Below are positions 10,352 to 19,448 of a DNA stretch of 64,000 bases, in pieces. Origin of the DNA: Achromobacter sp. MYb9. GTDB lineage: Bacteria; Pseudomonadota; Gammaproteobacteria; Burkholderiales; Burkholderiaceae_B. The first letter of the stretch is position 1. The number at the start of each line of letters is the position of its first letter. A program made the translations under genes and the position numbers. Under the pieces are notes generated by a model. It saw only the letters and a list, made by a program, of their open reading frames with translations, did no database searches and was not told the DNA's origin. The stretch covers positions 32,203-96,202 of the forward strand of contig NZ_PCOQ01000024.1 in NCBI RefSeq assembly GCF_002975275.1. Direction: 5' to 3'.

Positions 10352-12294
10352 TCATCGGCACCGCCGGGCATATCGACCACGGCAAGACCACGCTGGTGCG
10401 CGCCCTCACCGGGGTCGATACCGACCGGCTCAAGGAAGAGAAAGCGCGCGGCATCTCCATCGAACTGGGCTACGCCTATACGCCGCTGGCCAACGGCGAC
10501 GTGCTGGGCTTCATCGACGTGCCCGGCCACGAGAAGCTGGTGCATACGATGGCGGCGGGGGCCAGCGGCATCGATTTCGGTCTGTTGGTGGTGGCGGCGG
10601 ACGACGGCGTCATGCCGCAGACGCGCGAGCATCTTGCCATTCTGTCCCTGCTGGGCGTGGCCCAAGGCGCGGTGGCGCTGACCAAAACCGACCGCGCCGA
10701 CGCCGCGCAGCAGATGGCCGTGCGAGCCGAGATCGCGGAACTTGCCGCTGGCACCTTTCTGGCCGGCGCGCCGGTGTTCGCCGTGCAGGCGTCCCAAGCC
10801 GGCGATCCCGGTGCCGCGGAACTGAAATCCTATCTGCATGCGCAGGCCGAAGGCGTGCGCCAGCGCGACGCCGCCGGCCTGTTCCGGCTGGCCGTTGACC
10901 GCGTGTTCACCTTGGCGGGTCACGGCACGGTAGTGACCGGCACGGCGCATGCAGGGCAGGCCCGGGCGGGCGACGACACGGCGGATCTACGCCTGATGCC
11001 TGCGGGCACGCGGGTGCGCGTGCGCAGCATCCACGCGCAGAACCAGTCCAGCGAGACCGGCGCGGCCGGGCAGCGCTGCGCGCTGAACCTGGCGGGCATC
11101 GACAAGAGCGCCATCTCGCGCGGCGACTGGATCGCGGACGCACGCTGTTTTCTGCCCTCGCGCCATATCGATGTCGCGCTGACGCTGCTGCCTTCGGCCG
11201 ATGCGCCCGTGCGCGCCTGGGCGCCGTTGCATGTCCATATCGGCGCCGCGCGCCATGTGGCGCATGCGGTGCCGCTTAGCGCGGAGACGCTGGCGCCGGG
11301 GCAGTCGGGATGGGTGCAACTGGTGTTCGACGAGCCGGTCTGCGCCATGCCGGGCGACCGCTACATCGTGCGCAATGCGCAAGCCACGCGCACCGTCGGC
11401 GGCGGCCGGGTGCTGGACCCGAATGCGCCAGACCGCAAGCGCCGCGCCGCATCGCGGCTGCAAGGCTTGCAGGCATTGACCGACATGCTGGATGGCGGTG
11501 GCTTGCCGCCCGTGCTGGCGCACGCGCCGCTGGGCCTGGACGAAGGCGCGTTGCAGCGTCTGACTGGCAAGCCCGTGCGGGCGATCGAAGCGCCGCACGG
11601 CGCGTTGTGGATCGAGACGCGCAATGCCCAGGCGCCGCGCACGCTGATCCTGGGCACGCACTGGGATGCCTTGATCGAACGCGTCGAACACGCGCTGACG
11701 GCCTTTCATCACGGCGCGCCGGACGAACCTGGCCCGGACAGCGCGCGCTTGCGCCGGATGGCGATGCCGGTAGGGTCGGACGCCTTGTGGACTGCGGTGC
11801 TGGATCATCTTCAACGCGACGGCCGTGTGGCGCGAAATGGGCCGTGGCTGCATCTGCCCACCCATACGTCCACGCTGGCGGACGCCGAATCGGCGCTGGC
11901 CCAGCGCCTGCTGCCGCTGTTGCAGCAAGGCGGGTTCGATCCTCCCTGGGTGCGTGACCTGGCCCGTGCGCAGGACGAGCCCGAAGAGCGCGTGCGTCAA
12001 TTGCTGCGCAAGCTGTTGCGGCGTGGCGATGTGGCGCAGGTCGTGAAAGATCTGTTCTATCACCGTGACCAGGTGCGGGCGCTGGCGCGGCTGGCGGCGG
12101 ACCTGGCGGCGCGGCCCGAGGGGCTGAACGCGGCGGTGTTCCGCGACGCGACGGGGCTGGGCCGCAAGCGCGCCATTCAGATCCTGGAGTTCTTTGACCG
12201 CGTGGGCTATACGCGGCGCGTGCGCGATACGCACCTGTTGCGCCCGGAAAGCGCGTACGCCGCGATGCAGGCGGACGCGGAGCCGGTATCATAG
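10348..12294 (+). CDS. selB: Selenocysteine-specific translation factor SelB
   Basis: GTPase that delivers Sec-tRNA to UGA codons marked by a SECIS. 648 residues. The G domain opens with [16 protein letters not shown] and has DVPGHEKL and TKTDRAD; EF-Tu-like beta domains follow, then C-terminal winged-helix repeats (including [19 protein letters not shown]) that bind the SECIS. The start ATG overlaps the selA stop (ATGA), indicating coupled translation. An open frame extends upstream to 10156 but lies inside selA and is not used. The tRNA-Sec gene begins 12 bases after the stop. Confidence 0.96.
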   Translation: MIIGTAGHIDHGKTTLVRALTGVDTDRLKEEKARGISIELGYAYTPLANGDVLGFIDVPGHEKLVHTMAAGASGIDFGLLVVAADDGVMPQTREHLAILSLLGVAQGAVALTKTDRADAAQQMAVRAEIAELAAGTFLAGAPVFAVQASQAGDPGAAELKSYLHAQAEGVRQRDAAGLFRLAVDRVFTLAGHGTVVTGTAHAGQARAGDDTADLRLMPAGTRVRVRSIHAQNQSSETGAAGQRCALNLAGIDKSAISRGDWIADARCFLPSRHIDVALTLLPSADAPVRAWAPLHVHIGAARHVAHAVPLSAETLAPGQSGWVQLVFDEPVCAMPGDRYIVRNAQATRTVGGGRVLDPNAPDRKRRAASRLQGLQALTDMLDGGGLPPVLAHAPLGLDEGALQRLTGKPVRAIEAPHGALWIETRNAQAPRTLILGTHWDALIERVEHALTAFHHGAPDEPGPDSARLRRMAMPVGSDALWTAVLDHLQRDGRVARNGPWLHLPTHTSTLADAESALAQRLLPLLQQGGFDPPWVRDLARAQDEPEERVRQLLRKLLRRGDVAQVVKDLFYHRDQVRALARLAADLAARPEGLNAAVFRDATGLGRKRAIQILEFFDRVGYTRRVRDTHLLRPESAYAAMQADAEPVS

Positions 12295-12306
12295 GCGGTC
12301 CGCTGG

Positions 12307-12402
12307 GGAAGGCATTCGTGCCCGGCGGCACGGCTGGGCTTCAAACCCAGTTGGGGGCGTCAGACGTTCCCAGGTAGGTTCGACTCCTGCTGCCTTCCGC
12401 CA
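12307..12402 (+). tRNA. selC: tRNA-Sec (anticodon TCA)
   Basis: 96 bases including an encoded CCA. The acceptor stem is eight base pairs (GGAAGGCA with TGCCTTCC), as in bacterial tRNA-Sec rather than the usual seven. The anticodon loop is CTTCAAA, with TCA at 12341-12343 on a CTGGG/CCCAG stem. A long variable arm follows, then a TTCGA-containing T loop and G73. Very similar to E. coli selC. It lies so close to selB that both are probably on one transcript. Confidence 0.97.
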
Positions 12403-12428
12403 ATCGCTCCGCCTGCGCAGCGTTCGTA

Positions 12429-12968
12429 TCATCTGCGCAGCATCCGCGTCACCACGCCCGTCACGCGGTCCGACCGCCAGTCCAGTTCCCCCAAATGCCA
12501 ATACCTGATGGACCCGCCGCGGTCCACCAGGTAGTTTGCCGGCAGCCCGATCGCTTCCCACTTTTTCGATGCCGCGCTGTTGCGGTCGTGCAGCACCGTG
12601 CCGGCCACCGGCCATTTCGCCAGGAAGGTCGACACCTTGCCCAGCGCCTCGCCGACGTTCACCGCCACCAGGCGCAGGCCTTCTTCGCGGTGCCGCTTGG
12701 CCATGGCCGACATCAGTGGGATCTCGTCGCGGCAGGGGTCGCACCAGGTGGCCCAGAAACTCACGATCACGACGTTGCCACGCCAGGCCGAGAGCTTTTG
12801 TTCGCGGCCGCTCAGGTCGGGCAGGACGAGCGCGGGCGTGGGCGCGGTCCACGGCGCCCAGTCCAGGCCGGTGGCGGCCTTCAGCCCCGAATCGCTGGCG
12901 GTCCGAGCCCAGGCGGGCAGGGCGGCCAGCGACAAACCGGATTGCAGCAGACGGCGACGGCTGATCAA
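12429..12968 (-). CDS. TlpA/ResA-type thioredoxin-fold protein
   Basis: Exported thiol-disulfide protein, probably a reductant in the periplasm. 179 residues. The N-terminus has a twin-arginine-like signal (MISRRRLLQSGLSLAALPAW), then a thioredoxin fold with Trp-Cys76-Asp-Pro-Cys79 in VSFWATWCDPCRDEIPLM and the cis-Pro region GLPANYLVD. It lies 23 bases downstream of the transglutaminase-like gene on the same strand, so the two may form one operon. Substrate unknown. Confidence 0.88.
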   Translation of the reverse strand: MISRRRLLQSGLSLAALPAWARTASDSGLKAATGLDWAPWTAPTPALVLPDLSGREQKLSAWRGNVVIVSFWATWCDPCRDEIPLMSAMAKRHREEGLRLVAVNVGEALGKVSTFLAKWPVAGTVLHDRNSAASKKWEAIGLPANYLVDRGGSIRYWHLGELDWRSDRVTGVVTRMLRR

Positions 12969-12991
12969 GGCGGCTTCCTCCGCGGGCAGGG

Positions 12992-14092
12992 TCAGATGGC
13001 GATGGGCCGGGCGCTGAGCTTATAGCTGAAACTGTCAGGGTCCAGGCTGTCCAGACGCCCGGCGCGGGTTTCGCCGTTGGGGTACATCAGGAACGGCACG
13101 GGGTCGTGCGCGGAGCCGGGCAGCACAACATCGTGGCCATGGTTGTAGGCGACCCAGTTCATTTCCCATGCGCCGAACAGCATGACGCGGGCGGCCCGTA
13201 CCTTGGCGTCGGTCAGCGGCAAGTCGCCCGGCGGTTCCTCCAGCATGACCTTGCGCACGTCGGCGGGGTCGACCGGAATCCAGCCGTACCCGGCCGCATG
13301 GAACTCGGCGCGGCAGTGCTGTGCCTTCGTGACGTCGAAGGCTTTGCCCAGGCTCTTGTAGCCCAGTTCGGAATTGGCCACGCGCACGCCATAGGCGTCG
13401 CGCGCGGGGATGCCGGCAGCGCGGGCCAGCGCCACGAACAGCGCATTGATGTCGGCGCATTTGCCGTTCAGATCGTTCGTCGTCAGCATGTAGCGCACGT
13501 CGCCCACGCCGCAGCCGCGCGTGGAGGCGGTTCTACAGGTGTTTTCCACCACCCATTCGTAGATGGCGCGGGCGCGCGCCACGTCGCCCACGTGACCCCG
13601 CGTGATGTGGTCGGCGGTCGTTTTGACGATGCCGTCGGTGGGCAGCAGCGCGGTGGGTTTCAGGAATTCCCGTAGCGTGGCGGGGCGTTCCAGCGTGGCG
13701 TCCGCGGGCGGCGGCTGCGTGAGGTCCACGCGACGGTTGCGGGTCTGGAAACGGCTGGTCACGGTGACGTTGCGCGCCGCCTGGCCGTCCGGCCATTGCA
13801 CGGCCAGCATCTGAACGTCGTAGCCCGGCGCCCGCATCAACTGTGCGGTGCCGCCGCCGCTGACCTGCCAGGTGCTTTGCGCGCCGCGCTGGTAAGGGGT
13901 GTCGATGGCGTACGGCACCGGTATCCAGATGCGCGTGTGCGCGCCGGGCTCTTTCACGCTGATGTCGGTGGTCAGTTCAAAGCCGCGCCAGCCGGCGCTG
14001 ACGGGGGCCTGCTGGGCGCGAAGCGCCTGCGGCAAGGCGGTTGTGGCGGCGCACAATGCGCCGGAGAGTCGGAGAAAGTGTCGGCGATCCAT
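12992..14092 (-). CDS. Transglutaminase-like domain protein with Tat signal
   Basis: Exported protein of 366 residues with a twin-arginine signal (MDRRHFLRLSGALCAA). The transglutaminase-like core is near residues 165-275: nucleophile Cys in NGKCADINALFVALARAAG, the His in CRAEFHAAGYGW and the Asp in PVDPADV, giving a Cys-His-Asp triad. Such proteins may be peptidases or transferases; the reaction cannot be decided. ATG 14092 is preferred (AGGG four bases upstream) over GTG 14107. The gene runs convergent to selC and divergent from selD. Confidence 0.85.
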   Translation of the reverse strand: MDRRHFLRLSGALCAATTALPQALRAQQAPVSAGWRGFELTTDISVKEPGAHTRIWIPVPYAIDTPYQRGAQSTWQVSGGGTAQLMRAPGYDVQMLAVQWPDGQAARNVTVTSRFQTRNRRVDLTQPPPADATLERPATLREFLKPTALLPTDGIVKTTADHITRGHVGDVARARAIYEWVVENTCRTASTRGCGVGDVRYMLTTNDLNGKCADINALFVALARAAGIPARDAYGVRVANSELGYKSLGKAFDVTKAQHCRAEFHAAGYGWIPVDPADVRKVMLEEPPGDLPLTDAKVRAARVMLFGAWEMNWVAYNHGHDVVLPGSAHDPVPFLMYPNGETRAGRLDSLDPDSFSYKLSARPIAI

Positions 14093-14244
14093 GAAGCCCT
14101 CACGCACGGTGAAGTTTGGCTATCGGTGCGCCCGTGGCCGGGCGGCCGTCCCTTGGGGTGTGCTCCTGCGCGTCCAGCCGAATCATCATAGAGCCAACTT
14201 CGGCGGCGGTGCTATCCTTTTTCCATTGACTCATGGAGATTGAA

Positions 14245-15306
14245 ATGACCCAGGATGTTGCCACGGCGGCCGTGCCGCGTTTGACGTCGCTGTCCCACGG
14301 GGGCGGCTGTGGCTGCAAGATCGCTCCGGGCGTGCTGTCCGAACTGCTCAAGCGCTTCGGACCCACCGCCAGTTATCCGAACCTGATGGTGGGCACCGAG
14401 ACCGCCGACGACGCCGCGGTCTACCGGCTGAACGACGAACAGGCACTCATCGCCACCACCGATTTCTTCATGCCGATCGTGGACGACCCATTCGACTTCG
14501 GCCGCATCGCGGCGACGAACGCGCTGTCCGACGTGTATGCGATGGGCGGCACGCCGATCATGGCCCTGGCCATCGTCGGCATGCCCATCAACGTGCTGCC
14601 GCATGGCGTCATCGCAGACATCCTGCGTGGCGGTGAATCCGTGTGCGAGGAAGCGGGTATTCCGGTGGCGGGCGGCCATAGCATCGATTCCGTCGAACCC
14701 ATCTACGGCCTTGCGGCGATGGGGCTCGTGCATCCCGGCCGTCTCAAGCGCAATGCCGATGCGCGGGCGGGGGATGTGCTGATCCTGGGCAAGGCGCTGG
14801 GCGTGGGCATCTTGTCGGCCGCGCTGAAAAAGAACCGCCTGGATGATGCCGGCTACCGCGTGATGATCGACACGACGACGCGCCTTAACCGCCCCGGCCC
14901 GGCGCTGGCCGCGCTGGACGGCGTGCATGCGATCACCGACGTGACGGGTTTTGGCCTGCTGGGCCATGCGCTGGAGATGGCGCGCGGCGCGAAGCTGACG
15001 GCGCGGCTGCGCCTGGATGCCCTGCCTTGGCTGCCGGGCGTGCAAGCGTTTGCGTCGGAAGGCGTGATCACCGGCGCGTCGGGCCGCAACTGGGCGTCCT
15101 ATGGCGGATCCGTGCAGCTGGGCGACGCGGTGACCGACACGCAGCGCGCGTTGCTGACTGACCCGCAGACGTCCGGCGGCTTGCTGGTGGCATGCGCGCC
15201 GGAGGCGGCCGCCGCGGTGTTGGACCTGTTCCGCAGCCAGGGTTTCGAACAAGCCGCCGTGGTGGGCGAAATGACCGCCGGCGACGCGCAGGTGCGGGTG
15301 GAATAG
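14245..15306 (+). CDS. selD: Selenide, water dikinase (selenophosphate synthetase)
   Basis: Makes selenophosphate, the selenium donor for SelA, from selenide and ATP. 353 residues. The N-terminal catalytic motif is SHGGGCGCK, where Cys22 and Lys25 match E. coli Cys17 and Lys20; it is a Cys, not a Sec, form. ATP-binding glycine-rich segments follow (GTETADDAAVYRL, AGGHSIDS, DVTGFGLLGHALEMA). The start at 14245 is chosen because GGAG sits six bases upstream; ATG 14233 overlaps that site. It is separate from the selA-selB-selC run by two opposite-strand genes. Confidence 0.95.
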   Translation: MTQDVATAAVPRLTSLSHGGGCGCKIAPGVLSELLKRFGPTASYPNLMVGTETADDAAVYRLNDEQALIATTDFFMPIVDDPFDFGRIAATNALSDVYAMGGTPIMALAIVGMPINVLPHGVIADILRGGESVCEEAGIPVAGGHSIDSVEPIYGLAAMGLVHPGRLKRNADARAGDVLILGKALGVGILSAALKKNRLDDAGYRVMIDTTTRLNRPGPALAALDGVHAITDVTGFGLLGHALEMARGAKLTARLRLDALPWLPGVQAFASEGVITGASGRNWASYGGSVQLGDAVTDTQRALLTDPQTSGGLLVACAPEAAAAVLDLFRSQGFEQAAVVGEMTAGDAQVRVE

Positions 15307-15351
15307 GCAAGCGGAAAAAGGCGTCCAGCCGCGGCATGCCCGGGGCCGGAC

Positions 15352-16284
15352 TTAACCGGTCGCCGCCGCCGGCGACAGATCCCGCGCGGTCATGGCGGCC
15401 TGTTCCGTCAGCCACCGCGCCACCACGTCGGCGTCCGGCGTGGCGCGTCGCGTGTTGCGCACCAGCCAGTAGGCAAGGTCCGTGGCACGGGCCGCCTGCC
15501 CGCCCACGGCTTCCAGCCTGCCATCCGCCAGCATCGGCGCGATCAGCGCCAGCCGGCCCAGCGCGATGCCGTGGCCGGCCAGCGCGGCCAGCACGATCTG
15601 GTCGTACTGGTTGAAGCGCAGCATGCCCCTGCCACGTACCCGCCCCAGTCCACGCGCGTTCAACCATTCCGACCACTGTAGCCAGGGGCGTGTCGGATCA
15701 TCGAATTCCAGCAATACGTGGCGTTGCAATTCGCTCGCGTCCAATTCGCGGGCATGGAGCGACGGGTGCGCGACCGGCACCACGGATTCCCCGAACAGCC
15801 AGGCCGCGCCATCGGGCACCATGTCGCGCGGGCTGTAGCGGATGGCGATGTCCACGCTTTCACGGTCGATATCGATCAATCGGTTGTCGGCCGCCACCCG
15901 CACGTCGATATGCGGATGCGCCGCCTGGAATTCTCCCAGCCGGGGCAGCAGCCACAGCGACGCCACGCCAATGGTGGTGGTCACCGTGATGGGGGTGCGC
16001 CGTTCGGGCGCACGCAGTTGTTCGGTCAGGTCGCCCAACTGGCTCAGCCACACATTGGCCATGCGGAACAGTTGCGCACCCTCGGATGTAAACGACACGC
16101 TACGGAATCCGCGCACCAGCAGCGGCACGCCCAAGTGCGCTTCCAACGCCCGGATCTGACGGCTGACGGCCGATTGCGTCACATGCAGATCCTGCGCGGC
16201 AAGCGTGATGCTCATGCGGCGGCCCACGGCGACAAAACCGCGGACCAGGTCAAGCGGGGGAAGTTTGGCCAGGGGATATGGCAT
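15352..16284 (-). CDS. LysR-family transcriptional regulator (GcvA-like)
   Basis: 310 residues. The N-terminal winged helix-turn-helix is at about residues 10-70 (FVAVGRRMSITLAAQDLHVTQSAVSRQIRALE), and the LysR effector domain follows (about 95-295). Overall pattern resembles the GcvA branch, often local regulators of a divergent gene. It is divergent from the DsbA-fold isomerase gene at 16473, with a 188-base spacer that can hold LysR sites, including a repeated CGTAT motif near 16285-16310. Effector unknown. Confidence 0.88.
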   Translation of the reverse strand: MPYPLAKLPPLDLVRGFVAVGRRMSITLAAQDLHVTQSAVSRQIRALEAHLGVPLLVRGFRSVSFTSEGAQLFRMANVWLSQLGDLTEQLRAPERRTPITVTTTIGVASLWLLPRLGEFQAAHPHIDVRVAADNRLIDIDRESVDIAIRYSPRDMVPDGAAWLFGESVVPVAHPSLHARELDASELQRHVLLEFDDPTRPWLQWSEWLNARGLGRVRGRGMLRFNQYDQIVLAALAGHGIALGRLALIAPMLADGRLEAVGGQAARATDLAYWLVRNTRRATPDADVVARWLTEQAAMTARDLSPAAATG

Positions 16285-16472
16285 TCGTATAACTCATGCG
16301 TATCGGACGGAAATGTCGCTTGAGCAATAGTACGCCGGCGGGTTCAATGACAGACATGCGACAGGCTTCCGGGACATCGATCCCGGGCCTCGCGCGATGG
16401 TTGTCGTTGCGGCCCCGAGAAAGCGCAGGTCGCGCGACTTTCCTGGTCTTGCTGACCCCCGGAGCTCTTGTG

Positions 16473-17084
16473 ATGACTGCGCCCTTGCCCGATTCGCCCC
16501 GCATGCAGATGTGGTTTGATTTTGCCAGCCCCTACAGCTATCTGGCGATTGAGCGCATCGACGCCCTGGCGCGGGCGGCCGGCGTGCAGGTCGACCTGCG
16601 CCCCTTCCTGCTGGGCCCGATCTTCCAGGCGCAGGGGTGGAACGACACGCCGTTCCGGCTGTTTCCGGGCAAGGGCGCCTACATGATGCGCGACATCGCC
16701 CGCCTGGCCGACAAGTACGGCGTGGTCTACAACCGGCCCCGCCTTTTCCCGCGCATGAGCGTGCTGCCTGCCCGGATCGGGCTGCTGGGCCAGGACGAAC
16801 CCTGGGGGCGCGATTTCTGCCTGGCCGTGTTCCGCGCCAATTTCCAACACGACCTGGACATTCAGGCCGAAGACGTCGTGCATGACTTGTTGGCCGGCCT
16901 GTCTTTGGACGCGGATGCCTTGATCACCCGCGCCAAATCCGAAGCCGCCAAGGAAGCGCTGCGGCGGCAGGTGGACCGCGCGCGCGATCTAGGCGTGTTC
17001 GGCGCGCCCACGTTCTTCGTGGGCGATGAGATGTTCTGGGGCAATGATCGCCTTGAAGACGCCCTGGAGTGGGCTCAACGATGA
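16473..17084 (+). CDS. DsbA-family 2-hydroxychromene-2-carboxylate isomerase-like protein
   Basis: 203 residues with a thioredoxin/glutathione-transferase kappa fold. Characteristic start MWFDFASPYSYLAIER, with a Ser where DsbA has CxxC, then GPIFQAQGWNDTP, and the closing motif GVFGAPTFFVGDEMFWGNDRL. Enzymes of this family isomerise hydroxychromene carboxylate in naphthalene catabolism with glutathione, but many members act on other substrates, and no naphthalene genes are nearby. ATG 16473 (GGAG upstream) is preferred over the long in-frame extension to 16296. Probably controlled by the divergent LysR protein. Confidence 0.85.
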   Translation: MTAPLPDSPRMQMWFDFASPYSYLAIERIDALARAAGVQVDLRPFLLGPIFQAQGWNDTPFRLFPGKGAYMMRDIARLADKYGVVYNRPRLFPRMSVLPARIGLLGQDEPWGRDFCLAVFRANFQHDLDIQAEDVVHDLLAGLSLDADALITRAKSEAAKEALRRQVDRARDLGVFGAPTFFVGDEMFWGNDRLEDALEWAQR

Positions 17085-17240
17085 AAAACGCAAGCAATGC
17101 CTATCGCGGCGCACCCATGCCGGGCGGCCGTTCGTTCACGCAATTCCGCGCGGCCCGCATCCGCCGCGTGTCATTCCAATGGAAGCAGGCCGGGCAGGCG
17201 CAAGGCCCGGCCGGCCAGGGGCCGGCCAAGGGCGGGTCGT

Positions 17241-17618
17241 TCACCCCTTCGTGACCGGCGCGACCTGGGCCCATTCTTCGTCTGAATACAGGCGCGAGCG
17301 GAGCAGGAAGCGCTTGCCTTCCGCGCTGTCCAGCGAAAAGGCGCCGCCGCGTCCCGGCACGGCGTCGATGATCAGCTGCGTGTGCTCCCAATACGCGAAC
17401 TGGTCTTCGCCCATGTAGAACGGGCAGCCCTCCAGGTCGCCCAGCAGCACGTCCGAGCCGCCCACCATGAACTCGCCCAGCGCGTAGCACATGGGCGAAC
17501 TGCCGTCACAGCATCCGCCCGACTGGTGGAACATCAGCGGGCCATGCTTGGCCCGCAACGTATCGATCAATTGGCGCGCCTCGTCGGTCGCGACCACGCG
17601 CGGCGTGTGTTCTGCCAT
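17241..17618 (-). CDS. DUF779 domain protein
   Basis: 125-residue small cytosolic protein with conserved Cys-rich motifs (FHQSGGCCDGSSPMCY, GCPFYMGEDQF), typical of DUF779. Members are commonly encoded next to AcoD/ExaC-type aldehyde dehydrogenases, as here: it follows that gene by 71 bases on the same strand. A metal- or cofactor-related helper role is possible but unproven. Probably co-transcribed from the sigma-54 promoter at 19271. Confidence 0.86.
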   Translation of the reverse strand: MAEHTPRVVATDEARQLIDTLRAKHGPLMFHQSGGCCDGSSPMCYALGEFMVGGSDVLLGDLEGCPFYMGEDQFAYWEHTQLIIDAVPGRGGAFSLDSAEGKRFLLRSRLYSDEEWAQVAPVTKG

Positions 17619-17689
17619 GGCGTCATTCCTGTCCGGAGCGCCGGGCGCGCCCGGCCCGAGGGCCGATGCGCCCGGCTGCCAGTTGGCGA

Positions 17690-19219
17690 TCAGAAGAAAC
17701 CCAGCTTCTTCGGCGAATAGCTCACCAGCAGGTTCTTTGTCTGCTGATAATGGTTGAGCATCATCTTGTGATTTTCGCGTCCGATGCCCGACTGCTTATA
17801 GCCGCCGAACGCCGCGTGCGCGGGATAGGCGTGATAGCAGTTGGTCCACACGCGGCCGGCCTTGATGGCGCGGCCCATCCGATAGCACGTGTTGGCGTCG
17901 CGTGACCATACGCCGGCGCCCAGGCCATAGAGCGTGTCGTTGGCCAGGGCCAGCGCGTCGTCGGCGTCCTTGAACGTGGTCACCGCGACGACCGGCCCGA
18001 AGATCTCTTCCTGGAACACGCGCATCTTGTTGTGGCCCTTGAAGACCGTGGGCTGCACGTAATAGCCGCCTTCCAGCGCGCCCTGCATCTGTGCGCGCGA
18101 GCCGCCAGCGAGCACATCGGCGCCTTCCTGCTTGCCAATGTCCAGGTACGACAGGATCTTCTCCAGTTGTTCGGTGGAGGCTTGCGCGCCCAGCATCGTG
18201 TCGCCGTCCAGCGGGTTGCCCTGCTTGATCTCGGCCACGCGCTTCAATGCGCGCTCCATGAACTTGTCGTAGAGCGATTCCTGAATCAGCGCGCGGCTGG
18301 GGCACGTGCACACTTCGCCCTGGTTGAGCGCGAACATGACGAAACCTTCGACGGCCTTGTCCAGGAAGTCGTCATCCTGCGCGGCCACGTCCGCGAAGAA
18401 GATGTTGGGTGACTTGCCGCCCAGTTCCAGCGTGACGGGGATGATGTTCTGCGACGCGTACTGCATGATCAGGCGGCCGGTGGTGGTTTCACCGGTGAAG
18501 GCGATCTTGGCGATGCGCTTGCTGGAAGCCAGCGGCTTGCCGGCTTCCAGGCCGAAACCCGTCACCACGTTCAGCACGCCCGGCGGCAGGATGTCGCCGA
18601 TCAATTCCATCAACAGCAGGATGCCCAGCGGCGTCTGTTCCGCGGGCTTCAGCACCACGCAGTTGCCGGCCGCCAGCGCGGGCGCCAGCTTCCATGCGGC
18701 CATCAGGATGGGGAAGTTCCACGGGATGATCTGGCCGACCACGCCCAGCGGTTCGTTGAAGTGGTAGGCCACCGTGTCGCTATCGATTTCCGACAGACCG
18801 CCTTCCTGGCTGCGGATGCACGAGGCAAAGTAGCGGAAGTGGTCGATCGCCAGCGGAATGTCGGCGGCGCGCGCTTCGCGAATGGGTTTGCCGTTGTCCC
18901 AGGTTTCGGCCGTGGCCAGGCGTTCCAGGTTGGCTTCCATCACGTCGGCGATCTGCATCAGCATGCGGGCGCGCTCGGCGGCCGGGGTCGCTCCCCATTT
19001 CGGCGCGGCACGGTGCGCGGCGTCCAGGGCCATGTCGATGTCGCGGTCCTTGGAACGTGCGTTGCGGGTCAGCACCTGGCCGGTAACGGGCGTGACGTTG
19101 TCGAAGTACTCGCCATCGGCGGGCTTTTGCCACTTGCCGTCAATGAAGTTGTCGTACTGCGTTTTCAGGTCCAGACGGGTGCCATACGTGTCCGGGGTGA
19201 TGCGGGTTGCGATGTCCAT
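17690..19219 (-). CDS. NAD-dependent aldehyde dehydrogenase (AcoD/ExaC type)
   Basis: Oxidises an aldehyde, probably acetaldehyde, to the acid using NAD. 509 residues, full length. The catalytic Cys is in [12 protein letters not shown] and the general-base Glu in [12 protein letters not shown]; the NAD-binding core has [21 protein letters not shown] and [13 protein letters not shown] 19219 has GGAG six bases upstream; an open frame to 19450 upstream of it would cross the promoter and is not used. The first gene of an operon with DUF779, transcribed toward smaller coordinates from a sigma-54 promoter 50 bases upstream. Confidence 0.93.
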   Translation of the reverse strand: MDIATRITPDTYGTRLDLKTQYDNFIDGKWQKPADGEYFDNVTPVTGQVLTRNARSKDRDIDMALDAAHRAAPKWGATPAAERARMLMQIADVMEANLERLATAETWDNGKPIREARAADIPLAIDHFRYFASCIRSQEGGLSEIDSDTVAYHFNEPLGVVGQIIPWNFPILMAAWKLAPALAAGNCVVLKPAEQTPLGILLLMELIGDILPPGVLNVVTGFGLEAGKPLASSKRIAKIAFTGETTTGRLIMQYASQNIIPVTLELGGKSPNIFFADVAAQDDDFLDKAVEGFVMFALNQGEVCTCPSRALIQESLYDKFMERALKRVAEIKQGNPLDGDTMLGAQASTEQLEKILSYLDIGKQEGADVLAGGSRAQMQGALEGGYYVQPTVFKGHNKMRVFQEEIFGPVVAVTTFKDADDALALANDTLYGLGAGVWSRDANTCYRMGRAIKAGRVWTNCYHAYPAHAAFGGYKQSGIGRENHKMMLNHYQQTKNLLVSYSPKKLGFF

Positions 19220-19270
19220 GCTTGTCTCCGATATTGTGGAATAGCGGCAGTGGGCTGCCTGTCTGGTATC

Positions 19271-19287
19271 AAGCAAGGAACGTGCCA
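19271..19287 (-). promoter_or_regulatory. Sigma-54 (-24/-12) promoter of the aldehyde dehydrogenase operon
   Basis: Read on the minus strand: TGGCACG, four bases (TTCC), TTGCTT. This matches the RpoN consensus TGGCACG-N4-TTGCW exactly, with the invariant GG and GC at the right spacing. It lies about 50 bases before the dehydrogenase ATG, and the divergent gene encodes a sigma-54 activator. Confidence 0.88.
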
Positions 19288-19395
19288 ACCTGCGGGCTTC
19301 CCCCGCTGGACAGCGCGCGCCCTCGCGTGCGACAGTTGACTTCGCCGCGCCCCAACGCGCGTGCAACATTTTTGCCCCTCGATATGTCGTTATTT

Positions 19396-19423
19396 GCGAC
19401 GTTGTCGCGGAACAGGTGTCGCA
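19396..19423. promoter_or_regulatory. Candidate upstream activator sites
   Basis: A perfect inverted repeat GCGAC-GTT-GTCGC (19396-19408) is followed by another TGTCGCA (19417-19423). These lie about 120-150 bases upstream of the sigma-54 promoter, a normal distance for an activator binding site, and directly before the regulator's own gene. Assignment to that regulator is inference. Confidence 0.5.
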
Positions 19424-19448
19424 GAAGCGCCTGTCCAAGGAGACACGC

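Noticed and set aside
12307..12402. tRNA-Sec as an integration site
   Set aside because: No integrase, direct repeat of the tRNA end or foreign cargo is seen downstream.
17200..17232. GGCCGGCC repeats as a terminator
   Set aside because: GC-rich inverted repeat between convergent genes but no T-run on either side.
17081..17254. 57-residue frame overlapping the DsbA-fold gene stop (ATGA)
   Set aside because: Gly/Pro/Gln-rich, runs over a GGCCGGCC palindrome region and into the antisense end of the DUF779 gene; no family. Possible but unsupported.
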